Assembly: GCA_902806575.1 (NCBI GenBank)
Contig: CADCXD010000004.1
Coordinates: 1,426,001-1,490,000 of the forward strand
Reading direction: 5' to 3'
Length of the DNA stretch: 64,000 nucleotides
From: Jackrogersella multiformis
Taxonomy: Eukaryota > Ascomycota > Sordariomycetes > Xylariales > Hypoxylaceae
Below the pieces are notes generated by a model. That model saw nothing but the letters and a program-made list of their open reading frames with translations. It made no database searches and had not been told where the DNA came from. Below are positions 12,127 to 23,315 of this stretch, one piece after another. The first letter of the stretch is position 1; the number at the start of each line of letters is the position of its first letter. The position numbers and the translations under genes are program-made.

Positions 12127-14521
12127 ATGGCCGAACCAAAGAAGAAAGGCCTTTGGAGCGGTTTGATGCGCAAAATCAGCAACGCCCAAGGAAGCGGTAA
12201 GCTGGTATGTATTTTCTTTTCCGGTAAGTCAAACTTCTACTTACGTAACCTCGTAGGAGAAGTCACCGCCGTCGCGACGGGCTAGCGATGGCGATATAGT
12301 TTCACGGAGAAGGCGGTCTGAGAGGCCCGATATCTCTGGTTCCCGCAGGCGACCTCGTCGTCCAGATCCCCGTGATGCGAAAGGGAAAGGCAAGGAGCAG
12401 TCAAACGGCCACAAATATGAGTCGACGCCCTTGTCGGAATGGCCACCGTCTGGCATTTCTAGCCAGGAAGAACTTACCCTTGGCCACGCTATGGAGCTTA
12501 TCTCAAGAGGAGTTCCGGCCCACAAAGGACACAAACGCCCCATCCCTCATGCTTCAGACCATTACTATGGTCTATACACAACCACCGCAGGGAACCACGG
12601 TGATGAGAGCGATACTGTTAACCAGCATAATGCGATGACCCAACTTACGACCTTGAGAATACAGGGTTCCGGTCCGCCTACGTATCCCTGGGAGACCCTT
12701 GAGCAACCAAGTCTTGCGTTTGGTTATGGAGACCGGCCAGGAACCATCACTCTAAATCACTGGGCAAATCTATTCAGCGCTCTCCCGCCCCTTATTGGGC
12801 TCCGAGATCCTGGCATAGTTCCAAGAGAGGTCGGTTTAATTCAGATCTTTGATCGACTCAAGGATTTGGAACGTGGATTGGAAGACGACAACGATGAGCT
12901 CTTGTATCGGATATACAAACGATTTCTCAGAGACCCCGATAAGATTTTTAGTCCGCACAAGACGATGGAACGACAGATTACGGATCTAGTCATGTGCTTA
13001 TCGAGTCCGGACTGGATCGACTTCTCGAATCCGAAGAACCAAGTCGTCACGAAATTCATCTACGATACAAGCCCGGAAAACCAGCAGCAATATCACAAGT
13101 TTTTCTACCAGTTGCTCCTGAGCCTCGAGTTGGAGTTGCGGATCAATTCGAGACTCCATACGGATTGGGCCAAAGAAAGACTCATGGCCCAGATACCACC
13201 AAAGATCCAGTGGAATCTGGCCCTTGCCAGACGATGGAGAGATTTCGTCCGCGTTGAAGATTACGGAGAGTCGGCGGACCAGGTTAGACTACGGTTCAAG
13301 CTGAAAAGGAGACAGGTCAAGATGCTGAAGAGGTTTGCCCAGATGATGAAGTGGCCAAACCTCGGAGATACATTGAGCGAGCTGAAGCAGAGAGATGCCG
13401 AAGGCGCCCTAATGCCTGTCAGCTCACATGCTATGGCTTTCTTCAGCGGTCTAGTCCTGCCAGGGGTAAGTATACGTTGTTCGACGTTGTTCGATAAATT
13501 TCACGATGTTGGGGAATTTGCTAACCATTGCACAGCCTACGTTCCCTTTCCTCATTATGAACTCCATGGTCGATATCGATCCTGATAAGGCGACAGATAA
13601 TCTTGCCTTGTTAACGCATCTTCATCCTCACTGCGGCTTCCAGTATCGTAACAGCTATACCTACTGGGCATCAACCTGTATTGTTGGCAAAGTTCTTGCG
13701 CCGACATGTCTCGAGGTCGCCGGATGGGTTGGTCCAGCTCGGCCTACTGTAGACCTAGGCCGCTCTCAAATTGCCCGGATACGCTCAAGAAAACCGCGAC
13801 AGCACATCCTAACGCCAGAGGACGTAACTTCAATGCGTGACAGGTCGGACCCCTTAGGACCGCCGTCGAAGGTTTATCCCGTCAAAGACTACGATTTGCT
13901 CACGCCGGACGTAGACGATCCCATCGATACGATACGGATCGAGCAAGTTAATCTTAAAGCGCTCGCCGACAAGAAAGATTCAGGCCCGAAGTTGTTCGAT
14001 GCGTCGATACAGTTTGCCATTGACGGTGTATCGTGGCCACTTTATTTGTCGTTTGATGTTTCATTTATCAGTGCTTGGCCGTGCTCTGATGGGCCGCACC
14101 CTTTATTCTTCGACTATGTCTATACTTCGCGCAGGGTTGACGAGGTAGTGAATATCGTAGATTGGGGCAAGCCTAGCAGCAGAAAAAGGAGCGCCGAATC
14201 TATACCTGTTGGCAGCAGCAAGCCAGCGGAGGCCATCGTGGAAGGGGAGGACTCGGAGAGGGTCCTAGTAATCGAAGCATTCGGGAATAGTGACAACGAG
14301 GTCTTGGCGCGAGCATGGTGTTCCCATTGGGGATTCAGCGCTATCGTGGCGGATATCAGCAGGACTTGGTGAGTTGTTTCCGTCGCACGACGATGGTGGG
14401 AATTTGATTGATTAATATTTGGCTAATGCAACACAGCATGGCGTGCGCTATCCGCGAAGCTTACGCGGCAACCTTGACGGTTGTGATACTTGTTGAAGAT
14501 CAACCGGGGGATGCAGAATAG
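12127..14521 (+). CDS. Conserved-looking protein of unknown function, 734 aa
   Basis: I do not recognise a named domain. Four exons (12127-12204, 12257-13465, 13536-14368, 14437-14521) join in frame to 734 residues. The N-terminus starts MAEPKKKGLWSGLMRKIS and is followed by a very basic, Ser/Arg-rich segment (about 27-75) that looks disordered and could be a nuclear signal. The middle (about 150-430) is mostly helical and charged. A motif-rich block follows with HPHCGFQYRNSYTYW and PARPTVDLGRSQIARIRSRK, which reads like a strongly constrained region. The C-terminal 28 residues come from the small last exon. There is no signal peptide and no membrane helix. From memory, similar proteins are annotated as hypothetical in other filamentous ascomycetes; I cannot verify this here. 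Neighbours give no clue to function. Confidence 0.8.
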
Positions 14522-15666
14522 CGAGGCGACGACCGGGAGTTTTACGGGGGGGTTGTTTTGCGCTTTTAACACGAGAGATGCCGGTACGGGACTAAATATG
14601 CACATTAATTCCTACGATCGCAATGACGAAGTCGATGACTTTCACGATGGTTACACGATTATCTAGGTGTTCCGGACATCGGGCGAATGGCTTAGGTTGG
14701 CAGAAAATTTGCTTTCCACGTCGGAATTGGGAGTTGCTCGCGTAGATATACCCAGGCAGTCCGTTTTGCTTTCTGATTTCAAATTCATCAATTACTATTC
14801 CTTTACACACGAGCTGACACGGGACAATGTTTACACTATTTACCCAGCCTGCCTGGTTTTTTTTGGGCGTGCGGCTTTTAACTCGATATGTTGGTTGATC
14901 GGCGGTCCTGCGGAGGGGGTTTGACGGTTTGACGAACCAAACAAACAGCTTCGCTACAAAAACGAGAGAGCTAGGGAGTGGCGGATTGCCACACCAAAAA
15001 GATCATCGTGACAGTCCTCCTATGACCGGACTTCCTGCAAACTCCCGGAAACCAAGTTGGCGGTGGGCGGTAGACGTATGTACATCACATCCAACTTCCA
15101 AGGATCCTAGGCAACCCTGCTGTTGTACAGCTGTAATGTGGATTCCGCTTAGTGCGATCAGATTCTGAGACTGGGAGAACTGACAGACAGACTCTTCGCT
15201 CAGTCTCCAATAAATCGTAAAAACTTTTAAGCTTCCACGTTATTGTCGGATCACTCGGATTTTGTGGAGTGGATTATCACCCAACAAAAGTCACGATGCC
15301 TATCAGATGAGAGATTTTGGTGGTTGGAAGATTGTAAATCGGTACGGGTAGGTACCTGGTGCTAGTCAATCTTAACCCGCGCGGAGGAAGCAGCTCATTG
15401 AAATTGGGGCAAAGATTGGCGGGGTATTGCTGGCTTTAGTGCATATTTTCCCCACCAACTCCACCTTGTGACGACACTATGTACCGCGCTGTACCCTGCA
15501 ACTGGGTAGGATTGGCACCTGCTTTGCCTAAGGCCCAGGCTTGCCCAGGCCACTCCTAGACTTTATACTCTTTGCTACCGCTTAGCCTCTAGGTACATAG
15601 TAGCTAATAGGGAAGAACCTAGGAAAGAGGGTAAGCCAGGGGGGGTAGCTTCTGAGGAGCCTGGAA

Positions 15667-15692
15667 ACTCACACTCACACTCACACTCACAC
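15667..15692. repeat. Tandem CTCACA repeat, about four copies
   Basis: A hexamer of the form CTCACA is repeated about four times without interruption. It is a short microsatellite in non-coding DNA. Confidence 0.85.
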
Positions 15693-15900
15693 GAAGGGTC
15701 TACGAACATTTTCATCTTTTTTCTACATTTCTACTTCTTGTCCTCCCTCAAGTTGCTCTTTTTCCCACACCGTTCTGCATGAATTGAATGTCCCCCGAAC
15801 TTACTCCTAAGCTGACATACCTTCCTCCGGACGCAATTGGCAGTACTTAGGTATTTGGAAGTGACAGGGAAAAGGAAAAGCCTCACAGCATTGAGGTGAG

Positions 15901-15938
15901 GTATCGTGTATCGTGCATCGTGCATCGTGTATTGTGTA
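15901..15938. repeat. Degenerate ATCGTGY tandem repeat
   Basis: A seven-base unit of the type ATCGTGT/ATCGTGC recurs about four to five times with small changes. It lies about 300 nt upstream of the ribulokinase-like gene. Confidence 0.75.
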
Positions 15939-16237
15939 CAACATTAGTAACACATACAATTGGACGGATCAAAGTTTCCTGTGGGATTAATAACTCTATT
16001 CACTCGTTTACGCCTACAGTGGCTAAGTTGAGGGCATTATTCCCCCCACGATGGAGTTAGTAATGTCCCAAATCGTCTGTATTACTGAGAGTTAAAGCCA
16101 GTTTCTGACACAAAGGCTTTCCTATTTAGTACTCGAAATGTAATTCACTTTGAGGACAACGTGCGTTCACCTTTACGACCTATCTCTCCTACCTATGAAG
16201 CTACTTCTTGAATCTACCCAATTAACACATATTCGCT

Positions 16238-18171
16238 ATGCAGGATCACTACATTGGTATCGACGTAGGCACCGGCTCTGCTCGTGCCTGTCTAATAGAC
16301 TCGTCCGGAGATATCAAGGCCCTAGCTTCGGAGGCTATCAAGCTATGGCAGCCCCAGCAAGGTTACTATGTACGTCCTTTGATAAGCTCCCCTACCTACC
16401 TTACCTCCCTACCTAAGTACTTTCTTTGTATTTGCCAATGGAATACCCAAGCTTACAAAAGTATATATAGGAACAATCAACCACGGATATCTGGCACTGC
16501 ATTTGCCATTGCGTACAGCGCGTTGTTCACCAATCCGGTGTCGATGTCGGACACATCAAGGGTCTTGGATTCGATGCCACTTGCTCCCTAGCAGTCTTCT
16601 CCGAGGATGACGACCAACCTGTTACGGTTACCGGCCCGGACTTCGAGAACGACGGCCACGACCGCAATGTTATCCTGTGGCTAGACCACCGTCCTGTCCA
16701 AGAGACCGACAAGATCAACGCTACGGGCCACAACCTACTGCGCTACGTCGGAGGCAAGATGAGCATTGAGATGGAGATTCCTAAGGTGCTATGGCTGAAG
16801 AACAACATGCCCAAGGAGCTATTTGATCGTTGCAAGTTCTACGATCTGTCGGATGCGCTTACGCACTTAGCCACGGGCAATGACAACCGAAGCTTCTGCA
16901 GCACAGTCTGTAAACAAGGTTACGTCCCCGTAGGCGTAGATGGAAGCGAGAAAGGCTGGCAGGAAGACTTCTTCGAGGAAATTGGGCTGGGAGACCTCGC
17001 TAAGGACAACTTCAGGCGCATGGGCGGTGTAAACGGAGTGGTAAGTTCTTCCTCTCGCAGCTCGCGATATATATATGGAGCCGTTCGGCTAATCCGTTTC
17101 TAGAATGGTAAATACTTTAGTGCAGGAGAGCTTGTCGGACAGCTATCCGATCACGCTAGCAAGCAGCTAGGCCTGCAGGCTGGCATTGCCGTAGGCAGTG
17201 GAGTCATCGATGCTTATGCCGGTTGGGTTGGTACTGTAGGAGCAAAGGTTGACACGGAGTATGGTCACTCTGATGAGAGCGCTCCGGCGAACGACCTTGC
17301 TCAAGCCTCTACCCGGCTTGCTGCCGTAGCTGGTACATCTACCTGCCATCTTGCCATGTCTGAGAAGCCCGTATTCGTAAATGGAGTATGGGGGCCCTAT
17401 CGTGACGTACTTCTACCCAACTACTGGTTGGCGGAGGGCGGTCAGTCGGCCACGGGTGAGCTTCTAAGACACGTCCTAGAGACACATCCGGCACACAAAG
17501 AAGTGATACCTCTCGCGGAAGCTATGCATATGAATATCTACGATTATATGAATGGCCACCTAAGGGAATTGGCTGAGAGTACCAGTGCCCCTACCGTCTC
17601 CTATCTTGGCCGGCACTTCTTCTTCTATGGCGACTTATGGGGTAACCGTTCGCCCATCGCAGATCCTAACATGAAAGGCGCGGTGATCGGTCTCAGCCCA
17701 GATTCCAGCGTAGATGGGCTGGCTCTATACTACTACGCTACGATGGAGTTCATTGCCCTACAAACACGGCAGATCATCGAAGCTATGAACGTGGCCGGCC
17801 ACAACATCCAGACCATCTTCATGTCCGGCAGTCAATGCCAGAACGATATGCTGATGGACCTTATCGCGACGGTCTGCGACATGCCGGTGCTGATCCCCCG
17901 CTACGTCCACGCCGCCGTGGTCCACGGGGCAGCCATGCTCGGCGCGAAAGCAGCGAGCGCAGACGGAGCGGGCAAGACGGAGAATCTTTGGACTATCATG
18001 GATCGCATGAGCAAACCTGGCCGGCTCGTTAAGCCCGGGACCGACGCCAACGAGAAGAAACTCCTGGCGGCCAAGTACGAGATCTTCCTAGAGCAGTGCC
18101 GAACCCAACGGGAATACCGTCAGAAGATCGACGCGGCTACTACCAGCTGGGACCATGAATTTGGAAAATAA
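16238..18171 (+). CDS. FGGY-family carbohydrate kinase, D-ribulokinase-like
   Basis: Predicted to phosphorylate D-ribulose (or a related pentulose) with ATP, like yeast Ydr109c and human FGGY. Three exons (16238-16369, 16471-17040, 17104-18171) give 589 residues, typical for this subfamily. Visible marks are the N-terminal phosphate loop YIGIDVGTGSAR (Asp9, Gly11, Thr12), the substrate-side motif LWLDHR, the C-terminal ATPase-fold segment with AAVAGTSTCHLA, and the adenosine-site motif FMSGSQCQND followed by VHGAAMLGA. The start at 16238 places the phosphate loop right at the N-terminus, as in the family. No organelle targeting is visible. The gene stands alone, with no neighbouring pentose-pathway genes. 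Substrate assignment within FGGY kinases is hard from sequence; family membership is firm. Confidence 0.92.
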
Positions 18172-18450
18172 ATAAAATGGGACTGGGGGTTATGAGTAGC
18201 TAGACGGTAACTTTAATGGAAAGATGGATAGGGGGGTGGGTGGATGGACTTATGGACAGGCGTGGTTAAAGGTAGAATACCTAGAGAGAGATAAAATACG
18301 ATTGTTCGGTATACCTATAAGTATAGTAGCGATTATAAATTAGACATCTTTGCGACAATATTTCTTTGGCTTTATGTGCTATCGGCGTTGAACTTGTTTA
18401 TACGGCTGGTGATGCTTTAAATCCATTTGCTTATATTGAGGCTACTTAAA

Positions 18451-18541
18451 TAGTACCTACGGATTAGTACTTACTTAATTGCTTACTTATATATGTAAGT
18501 ATTTAATAGCTACATATGTATGTAGGTACCTAAGTAGGTAC
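18451..18541. repeat. Cluster of TAGGTACC-type palindromic repeats
   Basis: The tract is built from variants of GTACCTA, TTACTTA and TAGGTACCTA. The units are partly self-complementary and overlap. The same family recurs in most intergenic spaces of this window. Confidence 0.6.
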
Positions 18542-18770
18542 AGTAGATAGTTTCATCAGATAATTCACAGTTTCAAAAGTTGTAAAACCGTTCATACAAT
18601 TTAGGGAAGTTAATATAGGTATAAGGACAATATAAATGATTTGTACCCAAGTACCTAGTGGGTAGCTACCTGTGTGTACCCAGGTACTTGTGTGAGGGTG
18701 GAAGCTCCATACCTGTGGACCGGATTTAGTCGACGCGCTATGGCCCGTGCATAAGCTTAAGTACCTACGT

Positions 18771-18818
18771 GCCTTTTTGCCTTGTGCCTTTCTGCCTTTC
18801 TGCCTTTCTGCCTTGTTG
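18771..18818. repeat. TTTCTGCC tandem repeat
   Basis: An eight-base unit close to TTTCTGCC recurs about five times with variants, about 190 nt upstream of the NIC96 start codon. It forms a pyrimidine-rich tract. Confidence 0.8.
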
Positions 18819-19008
18819 ATTGTTTTTTTTTATTTTTCAGCCTTGCTACCTACAGAAAGAACCTTTAGAAATTTCCAGCTTTTCGAAATTTATTTGTGAT
18901 CGGCTCATCCATCCATTGGGTTCTAATTTCAGCTGCCCAATTGTAGCAACCCCCACTATCGGACACCGACAGTGACGACCCTATTATTTCCTTTCTCTTC
19001 ATCTCAAT

Positions 19009-22000
19009 ATGTCGATGTTTGGTAAACCGGCGGGGCAGACTACTGGAGGCGGTGGTTTATTTGGAAGCCTCTTGCAACCGACGAATCCACTTGCCGGTGG
19101 TCAACCTACCCAACCTACGCAGCCAACCTCTTCCATGTTTGGCTCTCCTGCACAGCAGCCGCAAACCAGCAGTATGTTTAATACTTCTACCAATCAAACA
19201 CAACAACAATCATCACCGTTTGGCGGATTATCTATGAACCAACAGCCTCAACAACCTCAAGCTGGTGGTAGCCCATTCTCGAACCTTGGCGGTGCAGCAT
19301 CTACGAACATCCAACAACCTCCATCAAGAGGCCTTTTTGCATCCCTCGCCAATACCCAACAGCAGCAGCAGCAGCAGCAACAGCCCCAAGGACGAAGCAT
19401 GTTTGGTGCGTCTATGCAAACTCAGCAGCCTGCCGGTGGCCTCGGCCTCGGAATGTCTACAAACAACCAACCTCAAGGAGCCTCGTCTTTCCTCGGAGCT
19501 AGTCAATTTAATGCCAGCTCGTTACCACAGGGTAATACTACGGGTTACTTCGATAGCCTCCTCTCGAAAAGCAAGAAACAAGGTACTGAATCGTCTCCGC
19601 TCGAAGATCTTCCTAGCCTTCAGCTTGGTTTGGGTGACCTTCGCCAACGTCTTCGAAAACTTGGCCCCCGGGCCGATCCTGTTGCTCACGACAAAGCTCG
19701 GTTTATCCTCGCCGCGTCTGGTGTCGAGCCGGCGGCGGCGGTGAGAGACCTGAACGACTTCGATGTCCGGATTGGAGGCCGTGTCGAACGCCCTGCACCT
19801 ACTGCCGCCGGCGGCGCAGCCTCAGACATCGACATCGATGCCTATCTCTCGAACATCCAGAAGAAGACGACCTTGAGTATGATTGCTGATGGATTGGAAA
19901 GATCGACTAGGGACTTTGATAATTTCCTTGAAGACAACATTAACATGGAATGGGAGGCGCAGAGAAAGCGAATCTACGAGCACTTTGGTATCAAGACTAG
20001 AGATGAGGGACATGCGGAAGGACAGTCTGGAGCGCCTAGCAGAGAGTCCCATGCGGGCTTTGGCCGATCGCGACGAACAGCTAAGGCCGCGCGATCTTCA
20101 ACGCCCGGTATAAAGGCCAGCACTTTTGGACGATCAAATCTCCAAAAGTCAGTCATTGGTACCCCTACCAAGATTGGTACTCACCAATCTGAATTCACGG
20201 ATGTTCAGGACACGGCTGGAACCCCAGGCGCTCTGAATGGTGCCGGTTCGATCGACGATCGATTCATTCGAGAGAAGCAGGGTAGACTCGCGGAGCGGAT
20301 CCGACAACTCAATCACGCCCGGATCGAAAAGCAACCGTATCCCATTTTGCACGAGCTTGCGCAGGTGGCTGGTAACTCTGGTGATAGACACGCTCAGCAA
20401 CTAGTTGATGCCTATCATGCCGCGATGTCTATCGTTGGAGAGAACCCAGAGGCAGAGACCTTCGCGGGCGATGCCACAGCGAAGGAGCGTCAATTTAAGG
20501 ATAAATACTTGGATCCGAATGAGAAGTCCCTAGGCTCAATAGAAACGAGGAAAAGGATTCTTAATGGGGCCAATAACTTTTTGGAGGCTAAATTTTTCCA
20601 GGGAGTTGAAAGCACGATCGCTAAGCACCCACGGGAAGCGAATTTGGGCGGTCGCCCAGACGTGATCAGCAAGATCAAGGCGTACGTTCGATTACGATAT
20701 TCTAGGAAAAGTCTCGTGCCCGACAATGTCGAACTCCAGCAAGTTGAGGGAGAGTTCGTTTGGGCTATCGTTTTTTACCTCTTGCGGTCCGGGAAGATTG
20801 CCGAGGCAGCTGACTACGTTAAGACGCAATCTACTACCTTCCGGAGCATTGACCGCACCTTCGCATCATACCTCCTCGAATATGTCAGCAGCCCTGATAG
20901 GCGGTTGAGACGTCAGCTACAAGAGCGTTGCAATAATGAGTACAACCAGCGAGCTCGCAATGCACCGGAGAACTCTATCGACCCGTTCCGCATGGCCTGC
21001 TACAAAATCGTGGGACGCTGTGACGTGAACAACCGTAGTCTCGATGGCCTCAACACAGAGATTGAGGATTGGATATGGCTCCAGTTCAATCTCGCTCGCG
21101 AAAACGACAAGGCAACCGAGGTAGCCGCCGAGTCGTACGGATTGCAGGATCTACGAACGAGTCTCCGGGAAATTGGTCTCAAACACTTCCCGAAGTCTCC
21201 AAACGAAGACGATAACGGCGCGTTTGGCATGTTCTTCTTCCTGCAGATCCTCTCTGGCATGTTCGAGCAAGCTATCGCGTACCTATACGCCTTCTCCTAT
21301 GTGGACGCTATCCACTTCTCCATCGCCCTCGAGTACTACGGCCTCATACGTCCTGCAGACCCCTGGACCACAACCGACTCTCTCCTATCCCACGACACCC
21401 GTTCGAGACCTCAGCTAAGCTTTGGTCGGATGTTGGGTTACTACACGCGCGATTTCCGCGCTGCCGATGTCGACTCGGCTGTTGATTACCTCACTTTGAT
21501 ATGTCTCAATGCCGACTTAGGCGGCGAGGCGGGACGACAGCAAGCAGAACTTTGTCATGTGGCTTTGCGAGAACTCGTCTTAGAGACCAGAGAGTTTAGT
21601 AAGCTTATTGGTGATATCAGACCAGATGGGCATCGTATTACCGGCCTCATTGAAGAGCGCGCCTCGCTCATCGGCCTCCGGGAGGAAGACGATTTCGTCA
21701 AGACGGTCACGTTACAGGCAGCCCGGTTCGCCGACGACAACGGCCGAACCACGGATGCGGTGCTATTGTACCATCTAGCGAGCGACTACGATAGTGTAGT
21801 GACTATAGTGAGCCGTGCGCTGAGTGAAGCTATCTCGCTAGAGATTGGCGAGGATCCTATGCGCCTGATGCCAGTCAAGCCTAGATCGGACGGTAAGGAC
21901 CCCGAGGCGCAACCCGGCAGCAGCTTGAGCCTAGCATCCATCGACGATCCCATTCAACTCGCCATGACGATGATGTCGATGTACGAGAAGGACGCTATGT

Positions 22001-22499
22001 TTTATACGAAGATCGAAGACCAGAACCGGATTGCCTGCCACATCCTTCTGCAAATGAGCGACATCAAGGGCTTGGTCGAGGGTAGCCAATGGCCAGAGGC
22101 TCTAGACGTGAGTGTTCCTTATTATTTTTCATAGGCACCTGTAATTTTTTTTAAGGACCGTACTAATAAATCATGCAGAAAATACGTGCGCTCGAGATTC
22201 TACCTCTGGATGCCAACGGTGATGCGGCGAGAATCCGACACTACGCGGCTACGTTCTCGGGATTGTCTGGCACGGTTGCCATCAATGTACCTAACTTACT
22301 GATGTGGACTATTACTTGTTGCATTCGGCAGAGGGAACGGCTCATGAGCGGGCAGTTCAGCGGCAACGAGGGTACGCGGCGGATGATGTGTGACAACCTG
22401 AAGCAGATCAGCATGGACCTCACGACATATACGAGCCAGCTGAGATATCGTTTCCCGCCTCATCTCCACGAAGCTCTCGCGAGGGCATCTTCGGATTAG
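19009..22499 (+). CDS. NIC96: Nucleoporin NIC96 (Nup93 family)
   Basis: Scaffold nucleoporin of the inner ring of the nuclear pore, tying the Nsp1-Nup49-Nup57 channel to Nup192/Nup188. Two exons (19009-22107, 22179-22499) give 1139 residues, close to filamentous-fungal Nic96. Residues 1 to about 170 are low complexity, rich in Gln, Ser and Gly, with several FG-like spots (SMFG, GLFG, SPFG) and a polyglutamine run near 117-128. Around residue 179 the motif GYFDSLLSKSKK matches the short helix that Nic96 uses to hold the channel complex. The remaining alpha-helical part carries the usual Nup93 core, for example QILSGMFEQAIAYLY and DRRLRRQLQERCNNEY. The start is the first ATG of the open frame. 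Confidence in the family is high; the exact N-terminus is less sure because low-complexity starts are hard to judge. Confidence 0.95.
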
Positions 22500-23135
22500 T
22501 CAAGCCGTAATGTGTACTAGTAATCAAGGGAAATAATGGATTTTTAGAGAGAAAAAGCACTTGGCCTAATGGAGATGTGCGATGAACGGAATAGAAAGGA
22601 GGGTGTGTGCATGTGCATGTTAGGAGTTATCCGCCCAGGTACGCTAGATGTGCCATATCACGAACATGGAAGAGCATGACGGAGAGGGGAATGTTGCCCT
22701 ACGAGACTATTGGTTGATGATTGGTGTATGCTTTGGTCATGACAATTGATACTATGGGGGGTCTGTGGAGATTATTGTAACGGCCAAGGGGGGGTAAAGG
22801 TCAGGTTGGATATGACAAATTGTAATGGGAATAGGGGGGAGAGACCTAGGTGCGTATACTACCTAGGTAGGTATTAATACCTACCGTAGTACAACATTGA
22901 AAGTAACTCTGGTAGGCGGAGGTAACTTAATGAAGCATTGACCAATCAGAAATCTCAAGGGTTAATTAAGCGGAGCTTTTTAAATAGAAATGACTACCTA
23001 CACTACACTAGTGCAGTCATTCAACGCGTACCTAGGTACCAGGCTAAATACAATCTTGGAACCTCGGAAGTGGAAGCGGAAGTGATGGACTTATCGTGCC
23101 CGATAACCTTAGAAACCTACCTACCTAGACCCATT

Positions 23136-23203
23136 GCCATCAATCATCAGTCATCAATGCCCAGTCATCAATGCCATCAGTCATCCATATGCATCCATAT
23201 GAT
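23136..23203. repeat. Direct repeats of ATCATCA/ATGCCCAGTC type and ATCCATATG
   Basis: Units such as CATCAATG, CAGTCATCA and CATCCATATG recur in tandem with small changes. The tract lies about 110-180 nt upstream of the bZIP start codon, so it is likely in the promoter or 5' UTR. Confidence 0.7.
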
Positions 23204-23240
23204 ACACGACATTTGTACCGTCGTGTCGCCTTAATATCGT

Positions 23241-23280
23241 AATACCCGTATACCGGATACCGGATACCGTATACCGTACG
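23241..23280. repeat. Tandem GTATACCG/GGATACCG repeat
   Basis: About five copies of an eight-base unit (ATACCGTA, ATACCGGA variants) stand in a row, 36 nt before the bZIP start codon. Several units are near-palindromic, so hairpins in the leader are possible. A similar CCCCGTA repeat lies in the intron of the same gene (about 23733-23768). Confidence 0.75.
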
Positions 23281-23315
23281 TAATTATTATATAATAATAA
23301 TAATACTACCGTGAC

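Larger units (their letters stand above)
14522..16237. other. Intergenic region with short tandem repeats
   Basis: No gene is visible in these 1.7 kb. A hexanucleotide run (15667-15692) and a degenerate ATCGTGT/C repeat (15901-15938) lie in the right half. The rest is probably 3' UTR of the unknown gene and promoter of the ribulokinase-like gene. Confidence 0.5.
18172..19008. other. Intergenic region rich in TAGGTACC-type repeats
   Basis: No gene is visible. It contains a cluster of the window-wide TAGGTACC-like palindromic repeat (about 18451-18541, again 18645-18690) and a TTTCTGCC tandem run (18771-18818). It probably also includes the NIC96 promoter and leader. Confidence 0.5.
22500..23315. 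other. Intergenic region before the bZIP gene, repeat-rich
   Basis: No gene is visible. The left part is probably the NIC96 3' UTR. From about 22845 it contains TAGGTACC-type repeats, then a direct-repeat block made of ATCA-type units (23136-23203) and a GTATACCG block (23241-23280), ending in an ATA-rich run directly before the bZIP start. Confidence 0.5.
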
